Source: an uncultured Desulfobacter sp.
GTDB taxonomy: Bacteria; Desulfobacterota; Desulfobacteria; Desulfobacterales; Desulfobacteraceae
Assembly (NCBI RefSeq): GCF_963666675.1
Contig: NZ_OY762929.1
Span: forward strand, 186,001 to 250,000
DNA: 64,000 bases
Direction: 5' to 3'
Positions 25,992 through 35,173 of this stretch are shown here, in pieces. Positions within the stretch are counted from its first letter, which is position 1, and every line of letters begins with the position of its first letter. The notes beneath the pieces were generated by a model. That model was not told the origin of the DNA and made no database searches. It worked only from the letters and a program-made list of their open reading frames with translations. A program made the translations under genes and the position numbers.

Positions 25992-27926
25992 TTAGCTTGA
26001 CCGGAACAATTCTTCTCCGGTTTTTTCCACCCCGTATCCCCCCAGGGCCAGGACCCGCTGTTTGAATTCGTCAGACTGAATGGCTTCAAGAAGGGCCTGG
26101 GTTTTTGGCAGATTGTAATAGACTTCAGGGATAACCAGGTCGTAGGATTCCGTGACAATCGGCAGGAAATCCAGTTTCAGGGCCAGGGCTGCGGCTTTGA
26201 TGCCAAGGCCTGCCCTTGCACGTCCTGATAATATGGCCACGGCCACGGACATGTGGGTGTACTCCTCATTGTCGTATCCTGTGATATCTGCGGGGGACAG
26301 GCCGTTTTTCTTTAAGCTGAAATCAAATAAAATCCGGGTGCCTGACCCAGGCTGGCGGTTGATAAAAGCCAGTTTTTTTTCAACGATATCCGACAGCCCT
26401 TTGACCTTGTCCGGATTGCCCTTGGGCAGAATCAGTCCTTGCTGGCGCATCACGAGATTAACCAGGCGCACCGGCACATCGGGCAGATACTTTTTAAGGT
26501 ATGAGATATTATAGGAGCCGTCGTCGGGATCCAGCAGATGGCAGCCGGCCATGTGGCAGCCGCCCTTTTTAATGGCCATCAGTCCGCCCATGCTTCCCAC
26601 ATGGCTGGAGGATATGCCCATGCCAGGGTGTTCAAGCCGGATCTGGTCTGCCAGCAGGTCAAGGGTATTGTCATGGGAGCCGGTGATCACCACCGTATTT
26701 TCGATGGAGGTTCGGGAGCGAAGCAGGTGGGCAGGTACTTTTTCGCCGGCCTCAATGCCTTCCACGTGCTGGGGGATTCGTATGATGCCGTCGGCTTCGG
26801 TCAGGGTGGTGATGCTGCCTGATCCCCGGGGCAACTGGGAGGACATGAGTCTGCCGTCCACGGAACCGATTTTTACCCGTAAAAATTCCTCCTGGCCCAG
26901 TTTTGATGCCACTTTTCTGACCGGTGAGACCTCCATGATTTCCCGCTCTAACGGGGGCAGGTGCTGCATGGCCAGGAGCAACGGTCCTGCAAAGGTTTCA
27001 AAGGCCACAATGGCCGATACCGGATAACCGGGGATGCCGAAAATCGGGGTCTCTTTAATCTGTCCGAACATCATGGGTTTGCCCGGCATCATGGTGACAC
27101 CGTGAACGTAAATTTGCCCTAAGTTTTCAATCACCGGTTTTGAATAATCCTTGGACCCGGCAGAAGAGCCGCCCATGATCATGACCATGTCATATCCCTG
27201 GTCCACCCCATCGGCCACGGCGTTTTGAATGGTTTCAAGGTCATCTTCAAGCATGGGATTTACCGTGGCATCCGCCCCGTGATCGGCGCACAAGGCGGTC
27301 ATGACAGTGGAATTGGATTCCACCACGTCACCGGATTCCATGGTTTCCGGGGACACATCCTGCCAGCGTTTAAGTTCCGATCCCGTTGGGATAATAAGCA
27401 CCCGGGGCCGTTTTCTCACCGACACCTTAAACACCCCGCCGGAGAGCAGCGCACCCATGGCATATGCATTTAATTTTTGGTCCCTGGGGAACAACAGCTG
27501 GGTGGCCACAATATCCTCGCCCATTTTGCGGACATGCTGCCAGGGGAAGGCCGGTGCTTCAATTTCAATGGTGTCGTCATCCAGGATATTGAGGTTTTCG
27601 ATCATGATCACGGCATTGGTCTCGTCCGGGAGCACATGGCCGGTGTTTATCCAGAAGGCCGTTTTCCCAATGGTTAAAGACTTTGGGGCCTCATCACTTG
27701 CCCCAAAGGTGGATTTGGCATCCACAGCCACACCATCCATGGCCGATGCATGAAAGTTGGGTGACGAGATGGCGGCCACCGCCGGTGCCGCTAAAACCCG
27801 ATTCCTGGACTGGACCACATCCAGGGTCTCTACACCTGTTTCAAGATGACCAAAATGTTCCAACAGGCAATCCTTGGCCTGCTGGATCCCCACCATGCTT
27901 AAATATACATTACGTTTAGTTTCCAT
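25992..27926 (-). CDS. MoeA-type molybdopterin molybdotransferase fused to a periplasmic-binding-protein-like domain
   Basis: Residues ~1-410 are a MoeA protein, with the SSPNFHASAMDGVAV start, PTGSEL and MGGSSAGSKDYS motifs and the GIPGYPVSAIVAFE segment. They would insert molybdate or tungstate into adenylylated molybdopterin. Residues ~430-640 form a substrate-binding-like (PBP) domain containing GSHDNTLDLLADQI and the INRQPGSGTRILFDF ligand loop, as in molybdate-sensing ModE/LysR-linked proteins. The fused domain could bind molybdate or tungstate, but that is inference. A second moeA lies 10 bases upstream in the same operon, and dapL before that. The protein has no signal peptide, so both domains are cytoplasmic. 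Confidence 0.88.
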   Translation of the reverse strand: METKRNVYLSMVGIQQAKDCLLEHFGHLETGVETLDVVQSRNRVLAAPAVAAISSPNFHASAMDGVAVDAKSTFGASDEAPKSLTIGKTAFWINTGHVLPDETNAVIMIENLNILDDDTIEIEAPAFPWQHVRKMGEDIVATQLLFPRDQKLNAYAMGALLSGGVFKVSVRKRPRVLIIPTGSELKRWQDVSPETMESGDVVESNSTVMTALCADHGADATVNPMLEDDLETIQNAVADGVDQGYDMVMIMGGSSAGSKDYSKPVIENLGQIYVHGVTMMPGKPMMFGQIKETPIFGIPGYPVSAIVAFETFAGPLLLAMQHLPPLEREIMEVSPVRKVASKLGQEEFLRVKIGSVDGRLMSSQLPRGSGSITTLTEADGIIRIPQHVEGIEAGEKVPAHLLRSRTSIENTVVITGSHDNTLDLLADQIRLEHPGMGISSSHVGSMGGLMAIKKGGCHMAGCHLLDPDDGSYNISYLKKYLPDVPVRLVNLVMRQQGLILPKGNPDKVKGLSDIVEKKLAFINRQPGSGTRILFDFSLKKNGLSPADITGYDNEEYTHMSVAVAILSGRARAGLGIKAAALALKLDFLPIVTESYDLVIPEVYYNLPKTQALLEAIQSDEFKQRVLALGGYGVEKTGEELFRSS

Positions 27927-27936
27927 ACTGCTCTTT

Positions 27937-29166
27937 CTATCTTAAAAGGATAATTTCCACCATGCTGCCCTTTTCCAGGCCCTCTACATGCTCTCCGATT
28001 TCAAGCAGTCCGTCCGCCTGGACCATGGTTCGGATCAAACCCGACTTGCCGAGAACGGGACGTGCCACAAGGGTTTGGCCGTCTTGTTCCAGCACCACCC
28101 GTACAAAATCCCGCCGCCCCTGGGAAGAGGCGATGTTCCGGGACAACCGGGCCGGTGTTTTTACCTGGAGAACCGGACGGGACAAACCCCTTAGCCGGTG
28201 GAGAAAAGGGGTTACCACGACCTGGAACACCACCATGGCCGAGACCACCTGGCCGGGCAATCCCCACACCGGGGTGTGACCGGATTTAGCCAGGATGGTC
28301 GGTTTGCCCGGGCTTACGGAGATACCGTGGACAAGGATTTCCGTGTCCGGAAGATTAGACAGCACATCCACCGTATAATCCCGCGTGCCCACAGAGGAGC
28401 CGCCTGACAGCAGGACCATGTCCGTTTGGGCCAGCGCTTTTTTACACATTTTTTCCAACGCCTTGGGATCATCTTTGACGATGCCGTACCGCACAGGGGC
28501 GCCGCCGGCCTGGGTCACCAAGGCAGACAAGGAATAGGAGTTGATATCGCGTATTTTCCCGGGGGCAGGGGTTTTGTCCACGGGGATCACCTCATCCCCG
28601 GTGGAGATGATACCCACCCTGGGCACCTGATATGCCCGGATCCGGGCATGCCCCAATCCTGCCGCCAGACCGATCTCCTGGGGCCGCATCAGGCGGCCTT
28701 TCTCAATGACGGTCTGGTCCTTGGCAAAATCCTCGGTGACGTCAATGACATGCTGCAGCGGGGCCACGGATTTATAGATTTCAATGGACTGGTCATCCAC
28801 CGCCTCGGTGTGCTCCACCATGACAACGGCGTCGGCACCGGCGGGCAGCATACCGCCGGTGGAGATCCGGGCCGCTTGCCCCGGTGCCAGTTCAAAGTCC
28901 GGGATATCTCCCATGGCAATGGTGCCGTTCAGCGCCAGCCATGCCGGACCCGATTCCGATGCCCCAAAGGTTGAGGCGGCATTAACCGCATAACCATCCA
29001 TGCACGATCGCCTGAAACCGGGCAGATTTTCGTCTGCTACCAAATCCTGGGCAAGCACCCGTGAAAAGGCATCACGGGTGTGCAAATCTTCTGTTTCCAC
29101 CGGGGAGAAAAGCTGTGTCATCCCCAGAACTTCGTCCAGGGGTTTTACTTTGAAAAAACCGCTCAT
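27937..29166 (-). CDS. moeA: Molybdopterin molybdotransferase MoeA
   Basis: The 409-residue enzyme has the classical MoeA domains: an N-terminal segment with LPGFRRSCMDGYAVNA, then ISTGGMLPAGADAVVMVE. The central MoCF-binding fold has STGDEVIP and LSGGSSVGTRDYT, followed by GLPGQVVSAMVVFQVVV and a C-terminal barrel domain. It completes molybdenum (or tungsten) cofactor, used here by formate dehydrogenases or similar enzymes; nitrogenase uses FeMo-co instead. The ATG overlaps the dapL stop (ATGA). Having two moeA genes in tandem suggests one for Mo and one for W, though the sequence does not say which. Confidence 0.93.
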   Translation of the reverse strand: MSGFFKVKPLDEVLGMTQLFSPVETEDLHTRDAFSRVLAQDLVADENLPGFRRSCMDGYAVNAASTFGASESGPAWLALNGTIAMGDIPDFELAPGQAARISTGGMLPAGADAVVMVEHTEAVDDQSIEIYKSVAPLQHVIDVTEDFAKDQTVIEKGRLMRPQEIGLAAGLGHARIRAYQVPRVGIISTGDEVIPVDKTPAPGKIRDINSYSLSALVTQAGGAPVRYGIVKDDPKALEKMCKKALAQTDMVLLSGGSSVGTRDYTVDVLSNLPDTEILVHGISVSPGKPTILAKSGHTPVWGLPGQVVSAMVVFQVVVTPFLHRLRGLSRPVLQVKTPARLSRNIASSQGRRDFVRVVLEQDGQTLVARPVLGKSGLIRTMVQADGLLEIGEHVEGLEKGSMVEIILLR

Positions 29167-30389
29167 TTTAAAACATCTTTTAACCTTGCCATGGCCTTGG
29201 CTACGTTTTCAGGGCTGTTAAATGCCGAAATTCTAATAGATTGCGCCCCACACCGGCCAAAACCTTGTCCGGGGGTGCAGACCACGCCTGCTTTTTCCAG
29301 CAGCAGGTCAAAGAATTCCCAGGAATCACGGCCATTGCCGTCAATCCAGATGTATGGTGAATTTTCACCGCCAACGTGGTCAAACCCAAGATCGGTCATG
29401 GTCTGGCGAACCACGCCGGCGTTGGCCAGGTAGTAGTCGATGTTTGCCTTAACCTGGGCCTGGCCCTGGGGGCTGTAAACCGCCTCGGCCGCCTTTTGCA
29501 CCGGATAGGACACACCGTTGAATTTGGTGGACTGCCGACGGTTCCACATATCATGCAAAGAGACCTTGGTCCCATCCGCCGTGTAGATCATGCAGGCTTT
29601 GGGTACCACGGTAAATCCACAGCGTGTGCCTGTAAAGCCAGCCGTCTTGGATAAACTTCTAAATTCCACGGCCACCTCTTTGGCGCCGGGGATTTCATAA
29701 ATGCTTCGGGGAAGGCTTTCATCCCGGATAAAGGCCTCATAGGCCGCATCAAAAAGGATCAGGGCTTTATTGTCCCGGGCATAGTCCACCCAGGCGGCAA
29801 GCTGTTCTTTGGTGGCCGTAGAGCCGGTGGGGTTGTTGGGGAAACAAAGATAGATCAAGTCCACCGGCGAATCCGGCATCACCGGCATAAATCCGTTTTC
29901 TTTAAGGCAGTCCATGTAGACAATGCCCTCATACCGTCCGTCCTTGAACGTACCGGTTCTGCCGGCCATGACATTGGTGTCCAGGTACACCGGATACACC
30001 GGATCAGGGATGGCAATGGTAATGTCATTGGAGAACAGTTCCTGGAAATTGCCTGTGTCGCATTTGGCCCCGTCGGATACAAAAATTTCATCTGCGTCGA
30101 TATCCGCGCCCTTGGACTGGAAATCAGCGGCTGCAATGGCCTGCCTTAAAAACTGATATCCCTGCTCCGGGCCATACCCTCGGAAGGTGGCATCCTCGGC
30201 CATTTCATCCACCCCCTTTTTAAAGGCCTGAACGACTACCGGCGGCAAGGGCAGGGTTACATCGCCGATCCCAAGGCGGATCACTTCTTTGTCAGGATTG
30301 CTGTCCTGGTAAAGCTGAACGCGTTTGGCTATATCTGCAAATAAATATGATGCATTCAGTTTGTTGTAATTTTCATTGGCTGTAATCAA
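29163..30389 (-). CDS. dapL: LL-diaminopimelate aminotransferase
   Basis: This 408-residue PLP enzyme converts tetrahydrodipicolinate directly to LL-diaminopimelate, bypassing the succinylase steps of lysine and peptidoglycan synthesis. The DapL-specific beginning (NASYLFADIAKRV...RLGIGDVTLPLP) is present, followed by CFPNNPTGSTATKEQL. The PLP lysine lies in FRSLSKTAGFTGTRCGFTV, and the substrate-anchoring Arg is in the final third (RISAFNS). The DapL route is common in sulfate-reducing deltaproteobacteria. It lies first in an operon with two moeA genes, without an evident metabolic link. Confidence 0.95.
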   Translation of the reverse strand: MITANENYNKLNASYLFADIAKRVQLYQDSNPDKEVIRLGIGDVTLPLPPVVVQAFKKGVDEMAEDATFRGYGPEQGYQFLRQAIAAADFQSKGADIDADEIFVSDGAKCDTGNFQELFSNDITIAIPDPVYPVYLDTNVMAGRTGTFKDGRYEGIVYMDCLKENGFMPVMPDSPVDLIYLCFPNNPTGSTATKEQLAAWVDYARDNKALILFDAAYEAFIRDESLPRSIYEIPGAKEVAVEFRSLSKTAGFTGTRCGFTVVPKACMIYTADGTKVSLHDMWNRRQSTKFNGVSYPVQKAAEAVYSPQGQAQVKANIDYYLANAGVVRQTMTDLGFDHVGGENSPYIWIDGNGRDSWEFFDLLLEKAGVVCTPGQGFGRCGAQSIRISAFNSPENVAKAMARLKDVLK

Positions 30390-30537
30390 TGGTAAATTCC
30401 TTATTTCGTTGCTGTTGGGGGCCAGTTACCCGGCGGTCTGCCGGACAGAATTTGTGCTTGTCCAAAAATAGTATCTATTTTTAATCAAAACCGCGTCTGA
30501 TGTCAATTTTCAATAACCGGCCCCTGACCTTGAGCTT

Positions 30538-32712
30538 TTATACTTTAAATTTGGACATCATTTGGGCAAGGGTTTCCGCCAAATTCGACAGTCCGGCTGA
30601 TTTGTCCTTCACCTGCCGGCTGGCATCCACAATCTGGGCGGCTGCCGTGGTGACTTCTGCCACATCATCGGACACCCCTTTTGCCATAACGGATCCCTGG
30701 GAAATGTTTTCATTTACCTCTGAAATACCCATGGATGCCTGGGAAATATTCTGGGCAATCTCACCGGTGGTGGCAGACTGTTCTTCAACAGCCGCAGCAA
30801 TGGTTGAAACAATCTCGTTGATATCCGTCACTACTTTTGTAATGGCCAGGATCTCTGCCGTAGTCCCTTCGGTGGACTGCTGAATGCCGGTCACGCGATC
30901 TTTGATCCGGCTGGAGGCGTCGGCGGTCTGATTCGCCAGATCTTTGATTTCATTGGCCACCACCGCAAACCCTTTGCCGGCATCGCCGGCCCGGGCCGCC
31001 TCAATGGTGGCGTTCAAGGCCAGCAGGTTGACCTGGGAAGAGATCTCCGTAATGGTCTCCACCACGGTAAAGATCTCTCTGGCGGCCATACCCAGATCTT
31101 CCACCTGAACACTGGCATGCTCGGCTTGCCCAACGGCCCCGGTTGTCATATCCCGGGCTTTTTCGGCATTGCCGGCGATTTCCGAAATGGTTGAATTCAT
31201 CTCCTCGGATGCGGCCGATACCATGGTGATATTGTTGGCGGCCTGCTCCATGGCCGCAGACATGGACCCCATATTCAAACTCATATTTTCAGATGCCGTT
31301 GTTACGGAATCGGCCCGGTTCGATGTCTGTACGGCAACTGAATTTAAATGATCGGAAATGTCGGCAAGCTCGGTGGACGAGTCCGTGAGCTCCCCGGTAT
31401 CCCCCTTGATTTGGGAGATCATGGTCTGGATGTTTTCAATAAAAAGGTTGAACCCCTCTGCCAGTTCCTGGGTTTCGTCACCTGAGGTATCCGTAATTCG
31501 TTTGGTTAAATCGCCTTCTCCCGAAGCGATATCTCTAAGCATATTGATCATGTGGCGTAATGGCCCCACAATGCCTTTGGCCACAACAAAATAAGAAACC
31601 ACTACCAGCAGCACCATAACCCCCAGGACAATGGAAAGGATCTTTATGGCGGCGGCTTTAACGGTGCGTCCTATTGCTTTCTGCTCATTGGTAACCGCAG
31701 CGTCCACATCATCGGTATATGTGCCGGTACCGATGTACCAGTCCCATTCACGCAATTTTCTTACATATGAAATTTTTTTGATATCTTCACTGCCGCCGGG
31801 CTTGTTGTAAAAATAGGTAAGAAAATCTCCAGTGGCCTCGGCATCGGCCTTTTTGATCAATTCCCGGATTATATAAAGCCCTTTGCTGTCCTTTAAATCC
31901 CATTCATTTGTGCCTACCGATTCGGGCCTGGTAGGCATGAGGATACAATTGCCCTTAGAGTCATAAATGAAAAAATAGCCAAGGTTGTTTTCCCCATACC
32001 GGATGGAACCAATGTTTCTGAGCGCATCCTGCTGGGCCTCTTTTTCCGCTGACTCAAGGTAAACGCCGGCACCGATGATCCAGTTCCATGGCGTAAACAG
32101 CTTGACATAAGATATTTTATCCTGGGGTTTATCGAAACCGGGCTTGGGCCATTTATAATCCACAAATCCCTCCCCGTCTTTTTTGGCAAGGCGATCCATT
32201 TCAAAAAATAGCCTTACCCCATCAGGATCTTGAAAATTGCTGAGGGATTTGCCGTTTAAATGTTGGCTTAACGGGTGATGAATCATGTGCAGGGTTGTGT
32301 CCTGGACCCAGAAATAGTTCTTGCCGTTAATCCCCCAGCGCATCTTATCAATTACCTTAATGGCCGCCGCCTGACGTTCTTTCAGTGATCTGGTATCGTC
32401 GGGCATATTGTTGGCTTCGAATGCGGAAATGGCCTGATTGACCACGGCCTTGACATTATCACCATAGACCTTTCGGATGGCATTGTTATCCCTTGCTGCA
32501 TCAACCCTGGCTTTGGCAATGGCGTATGCAGAGAGGACCAGATCCTTAACATGCCTTTTTTTTACTTCCATCATATCGGTGCCGTATCTTTCAACAGCAA
32601 CCTGCCCCTCATGTTTTAATGCGGATATGGAAAAGATTAAAGCCGCACCGCCCACAAGTATGACGGCGGAAATGATAAGAATATTAATTTTTGGACCTAT
32701 CTTCAGATTCAT
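30538..32712 (-). CDS. Methyl-accepting chemotaxis protein with two cache domains
   Basis: The 724-residue receptor has an N-terminal span (about residues 9-29), two consecutive sCache/Cache_2-type sensor modules, a second span (about 360-382), HAMP, and the signalling hairpin. The first sensor module carries GKNYFWVQDTTLHMIHHP and ends WNWIIGAGVYLES; the second has LGYFFIYDSKGNCILMP and ends WDWYIGTGTYTDD. The hairpin tip reads QVNLLALNATIEAARAGDAGKGF. The duplicated module resembles the single one in the receptor at 1227-2915, so they may recognise related ligands. The ligand is unknown. Confidence 0.93.
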   Translation of the reverse strand: MNLKIGPKINILIISAVILVGGAALIFSISALKHEGQVAVERYGTDMMEVKKRHVKDLVLSAYAIAKARVDAARDNNAIRKVYGDNVKAVVNQAISAFEANNMPDDTRSLKERQAAAIKVIDKMRWGINGKNYFWVQDTTLHMIHHPLSQHLNGKSLSNFQDPDGVRLFFEMDRLAKKDGEGFVDYKWPKPGFDKPQDKISYVKLFTPWNWIIGAGVYLESAEKEAQQDALRNIGSIRYGENNLGYFFIYDSKGNCILMPTRPESVGTNEWDLKDSKGLYIIRELIKKADAEATGDFLTYFYNKPGGSEDIKKISYVRKLREWDWYIGTGTYTDDVDAAVTNEQKAIGRTVKAAAIKILSIVLGVMVLLVVVSYFVVAKGIVGPLRHMINMLRDIASGEGDLTKRITDTSGDETQELAEGFNLFIENIQTMISQIKGDTGELTDSSTELADISDHLNSVAVQTSNRADSVTTASENMSLNMGSMSAAMEQAANNITMVSAASEEMNSTISEIAGNAEKARDMTTGAVGQAEHASVQVEDLGMAAREIFTVVETITEISSQVNLLALNATIEAARAGDAGKGFAVVANEIKDLANQTADASSRIKDRVTGIQQSTEGTTAEILAITKVVTDINEIVSTIAAAVEEQSATTGEIAQNISQASMGISEVNENISQGSVMAKGVSDDVAEVTTAAAQIVDASRQVKDKSAGLSNLAETLAQMMSKFKV

Positions 32713-33038
32713 TTGTGATCTCCTTCACACAGGATTTTAGAGAATAAAGAGTGGCCTGTATTTATGAATTCCAGCGCTATGTATAGATTGACGATATGCA
32801 AGAATCTTTAGAAAAAAATAACATGGGTTAATTTTAAAGTAAACGGAAAGTGCAGCGGGTTTGTCTTTTAGTCGTTTGCGACGATTTTTCCGGTATTGCG
32901 ATTCTTCACAAAAACCATTATCTAACAATGGCCTTGTATGAATGACGCAAGTAAAATGGACGAAATAGTGGGGGGAGAATATGATCATGGAAATTTTTAA
33001 AGAAGATATACCTTGGACGGAAAATAAAGCGGGGTGCA
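32713..33038. other. Intergenic region between divergent chemoreceptor and acyltransferase genes
   Basis: It should contain the promoters of both genes, but no clear -35/-10 pair or operator was recognised. A small minus-strand frame (32737-33039) has no family resemblance or ribosome site. Confidence 0.45.
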
Positions 33039-33623
33039 ATGGATATTAAGACCTCCCCTTTTTCACTCAGGACCCTGGGTAAATTAATTTATGCAGGAAT
33101 GGGCTGGACATATGATCCGCTGCCCTCCTATTGGGAGCCCAGGTGTGTGGTCATCGGGTTTCCCCACACAACCAATATGGATACGGTGCGGGCCCTGACC
33201 TATATCAAACTTGTCGGAATTAATGCCAAGCTGATGATCAAATCCAAATGGTTTTTTTTCCCCATGTCGTTTTTTTTAAAAAGTCTTGGGGGACTTCCGG
33301 TAAAGCGGGATAAGTCCCATGGGTTTGTGGATGCTGTTGTCAATAAATATCAAGAAAATGAGGCCCTTGTGGTGGCACTGGTGCCCGAAGGTACCCGTAA
33401 ATCGGTCTCCACCATCAAGACCGGATTCTGGTATATTGCCAAGGGTGCAGATGTTCCCATCATCTGCTGGTACCTTGACAACCACAGCAAAAGGACCAGG
33501 TGGCTGGGTAAAATATATCCCGGGGATAGTCTGGAACAGGACCTGGACAAAATAGCCGCAATTTATAAGCGTGCCGGATTTTCAATTCCCACCCAAACCA
33601 GAAACAATAGCAGTGCTTCGTAA
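33039..33623 (+). CDS. 1-acyl-sn-glycerol-3-phosphate acyltransferase-like protein
   Basis: The 194-residue protein carries the PlsC-family acyltransferase motifs. Motif I is HTTNMD (HX4D, about residue 45), preceded by VVIGFPH; a GGLPVKRDKSHGFV block matches motif II; and LVPEGTRKSV matches motif III. It is a short soluble or peripherally bound variant without an obvious N-terminal anchor, as in several stand-alone acyltransferases for lysophospholipids or other lipid acceptors. The acyl acceptor is not certain. No strong ribosome site precedes the ATG. Confidence 0.85.
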   Translation: MDIKTSPFSLRTLGKLIYAGMGWTYDPLPSYWEPRCVVIGFPHTTNMDTVRALTYIKLVGINAKLMIKSKWFFFPMSFFLKSLGGLPVKRDKSHGFVDAVVNKYQENEALVVALVPEGTRKSVSTIKTGFWYIAKGADVPIICWYLDNHSKRTRWLGKIYPGDSLEQDLDKIAAIYKRAGFSIPTQTRNNSSAS

Positions 33624-33639
33624 GTGAAGATTTATTTTG

Positions 33640-33696
33640 ATCTTGCCCTGCGCCAAGCGATCATCGTTGCGTTCAGATATGGCGCAGGTGCAAGAT
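33640..33696. repeat. Hairpin downstream of the acyltransferase
   Basis: ATCTTGCCCTGCGCCA (33640-33655) pairs with TGGCGCAGGTGCAAGAT (33680-33696) with one bulge. No T-tract follows, so it is a structured element rather than a clear terminator. The rest of 33624-34042 holds no gene. A small hairpin, GCAGCC (33993-33998) with GGCTGC (34004-34009), lies in the leader of the next operon. Confidence 0.5.
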
Positions 33697-34042
33697 TAAT
33701 GGCAGGAAAAGCAGTATCCGTTTGCTTGTCCCGGGCGATCATTTTTCTTGTTGTTTTTAGTTTGTTGCAAATTTGTTGTAAAAAAAATACCTGACGGCAA
33801 CACTTTTGCATATTTACATTTAATAGCGTTTAATGGTGTGTATTATGCGCAAAGTCTAATTTTAATTGTATTTATTCGATTTTATTCGTATTTCCGGGCG
33901 GCTATTCTGAATGGGGCCTTATCCTTATTAATAAATAATGATTGACAGTTTTGGCAAGTGACTTTAGTGTTTACGTTTCGGAATTTTGACCCGCAGCCTT
34001 TTTGGCTGCTCAAATATAAAGACCATAAGGAGTTAAGAAAAT

Positions 34043-35173
34043 ATGTGTCGTCTGTTTGCACTAACCAGCAAGGACCCTCAGTCTCCGATGCTGGCCATCA
34101 AAGCCCTGGATGTGATGAAGGAAGGGCATGATGGATCCGGCGTGGGGCTTTTGCTCCAGGACCTTGGTGGCACTTTTGAAGAGATGAAAGATGCCCCGAT
34201 TCTGTCTGGGATCTTTACTGAAGAAGGCATCCGCCGTCTGGATCTTTTTATGATGGACCTTGGTTTCATGACCAAGCATAAAGTCTCTTTGAAACCACCT
34301 AAAACCCGGGTAGAAGGTATTCCCAGACGACATGTCTATCTGATCAGAGCCTATGAATTGCCCGAAGGGTGGGATGCGCTCTCCCAGGAAGAACTTGCCA
34401 CAAAACTTTTAGAGGTGCGGCTGAAAATACGGGAGATGGGTGAAGAGAAAAACGATATGATCGTGTTTTCCTTCTGGCCCGACACCATCATGCTCAAGGA
34501 GATCGGGGATCCCATGAAACTGGGCGAGTACCTGGGCCTTGACAGAAAAGAACTTGAAGCCCGGGTGATTATGGCCCAGGGGCGTCAGAATACCAACTAT
34601 GCCATCAACCTGTATGCCTGCCATCCTTTTTTTATCAAGGGGTATTGCACCATGACCAATGGTGAGAACACCGCTTTTATTCCCATCAAGGACTTTCTCT
34701 CCTCACGGGATATTCCCGGCTATACGGGGTATCAGTCTGATTCGGAGGTGTTTGCTCACATACTTCATTTTACCATGGAAGAGCTGGGGTTGGGCATTGA
34801 CGGGTATAAGCATGTGATCACGCCGCTCCAGCGTGAGGCCCTTGAAGCGCACCCCAATTTTGAATTCTTGCATCATCTGAAAAAGACCTGCCGTCCTTTA
34901 ACCATCGACGGCCCCAATATGGTCATCGGCACCCTGCCGGATCACTCCATGTTCATGGTTCAGGACCGCAAAAAACTGCGGCCTGGTGTGGTGGGAGGCA
35001 AGCCCGGGATGTTTGCTTTTTCATCTGAGATCTGCGGACTGGATGCTGTTATTCCGGACCGGGATAAAACCATGGACTTTCAGCCCATGCACCTTGATAC
35101 AGTTACTGTAAGCCCTGAGCGTCAGGAGGTAAATATATGTCGTCAAACAGAAGCCTTGAACCTTCCTCTTTAA
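34043..35173 (+). CDS. Glutamate synthase glutaminase subunit (class II amidotransferase, GlxB/GltB1 type)
   Basis: The 376-residue protein begins MCRLFALTSKDPQ, with the N-terminal Cys2 that serves as nucleophile of class II glutamine amidotransferases after Met removal. Conserved blocks GHDGSGVGLLLQDL and TMTNGENTAFIPI follow. It supplies ammonia from glutamine to the FMN subunit encoded next. In archaea and many anaerobes the large GOGAT subunit is split into separate proteins of this kind. Its 3' end overlaps the next gene by 37 bases, so the two are translationally coupled. Confidence 0.88.
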   Translation: MCRLFALTSKDPQSPMLAIKALDVMKEGHDGSGVGLLLQDLGGTFEEMKDAPILSGIFTEEGIRRLDLFMMDLGFMTKHKVSLKPPKTRVEGIPRRHVYLIRAYELPEGWDALSQEELATKLLEVRLKIREMGEEKNDMIVFSFWPDTIMLKEIGDPMKLGEYLGLDRKELEARVIMAQGRQNTNYAINLYACHPFFIKGYCTMTNGENTAFIPIKDFLSSRDIPGYTGYQSDSEVFAHILHFTMEELGLGIDGYKHVITPLQREALEAHPNFEFLHHLKKTCRPLTIDGPNMVIGTLPDHSMFMVQDRKKLRPGVVGGKPGMFAFSSEICGLDAVIPDRDKTMDFQPMHLDTVTVSPERQEVNICRQTEALNLPL

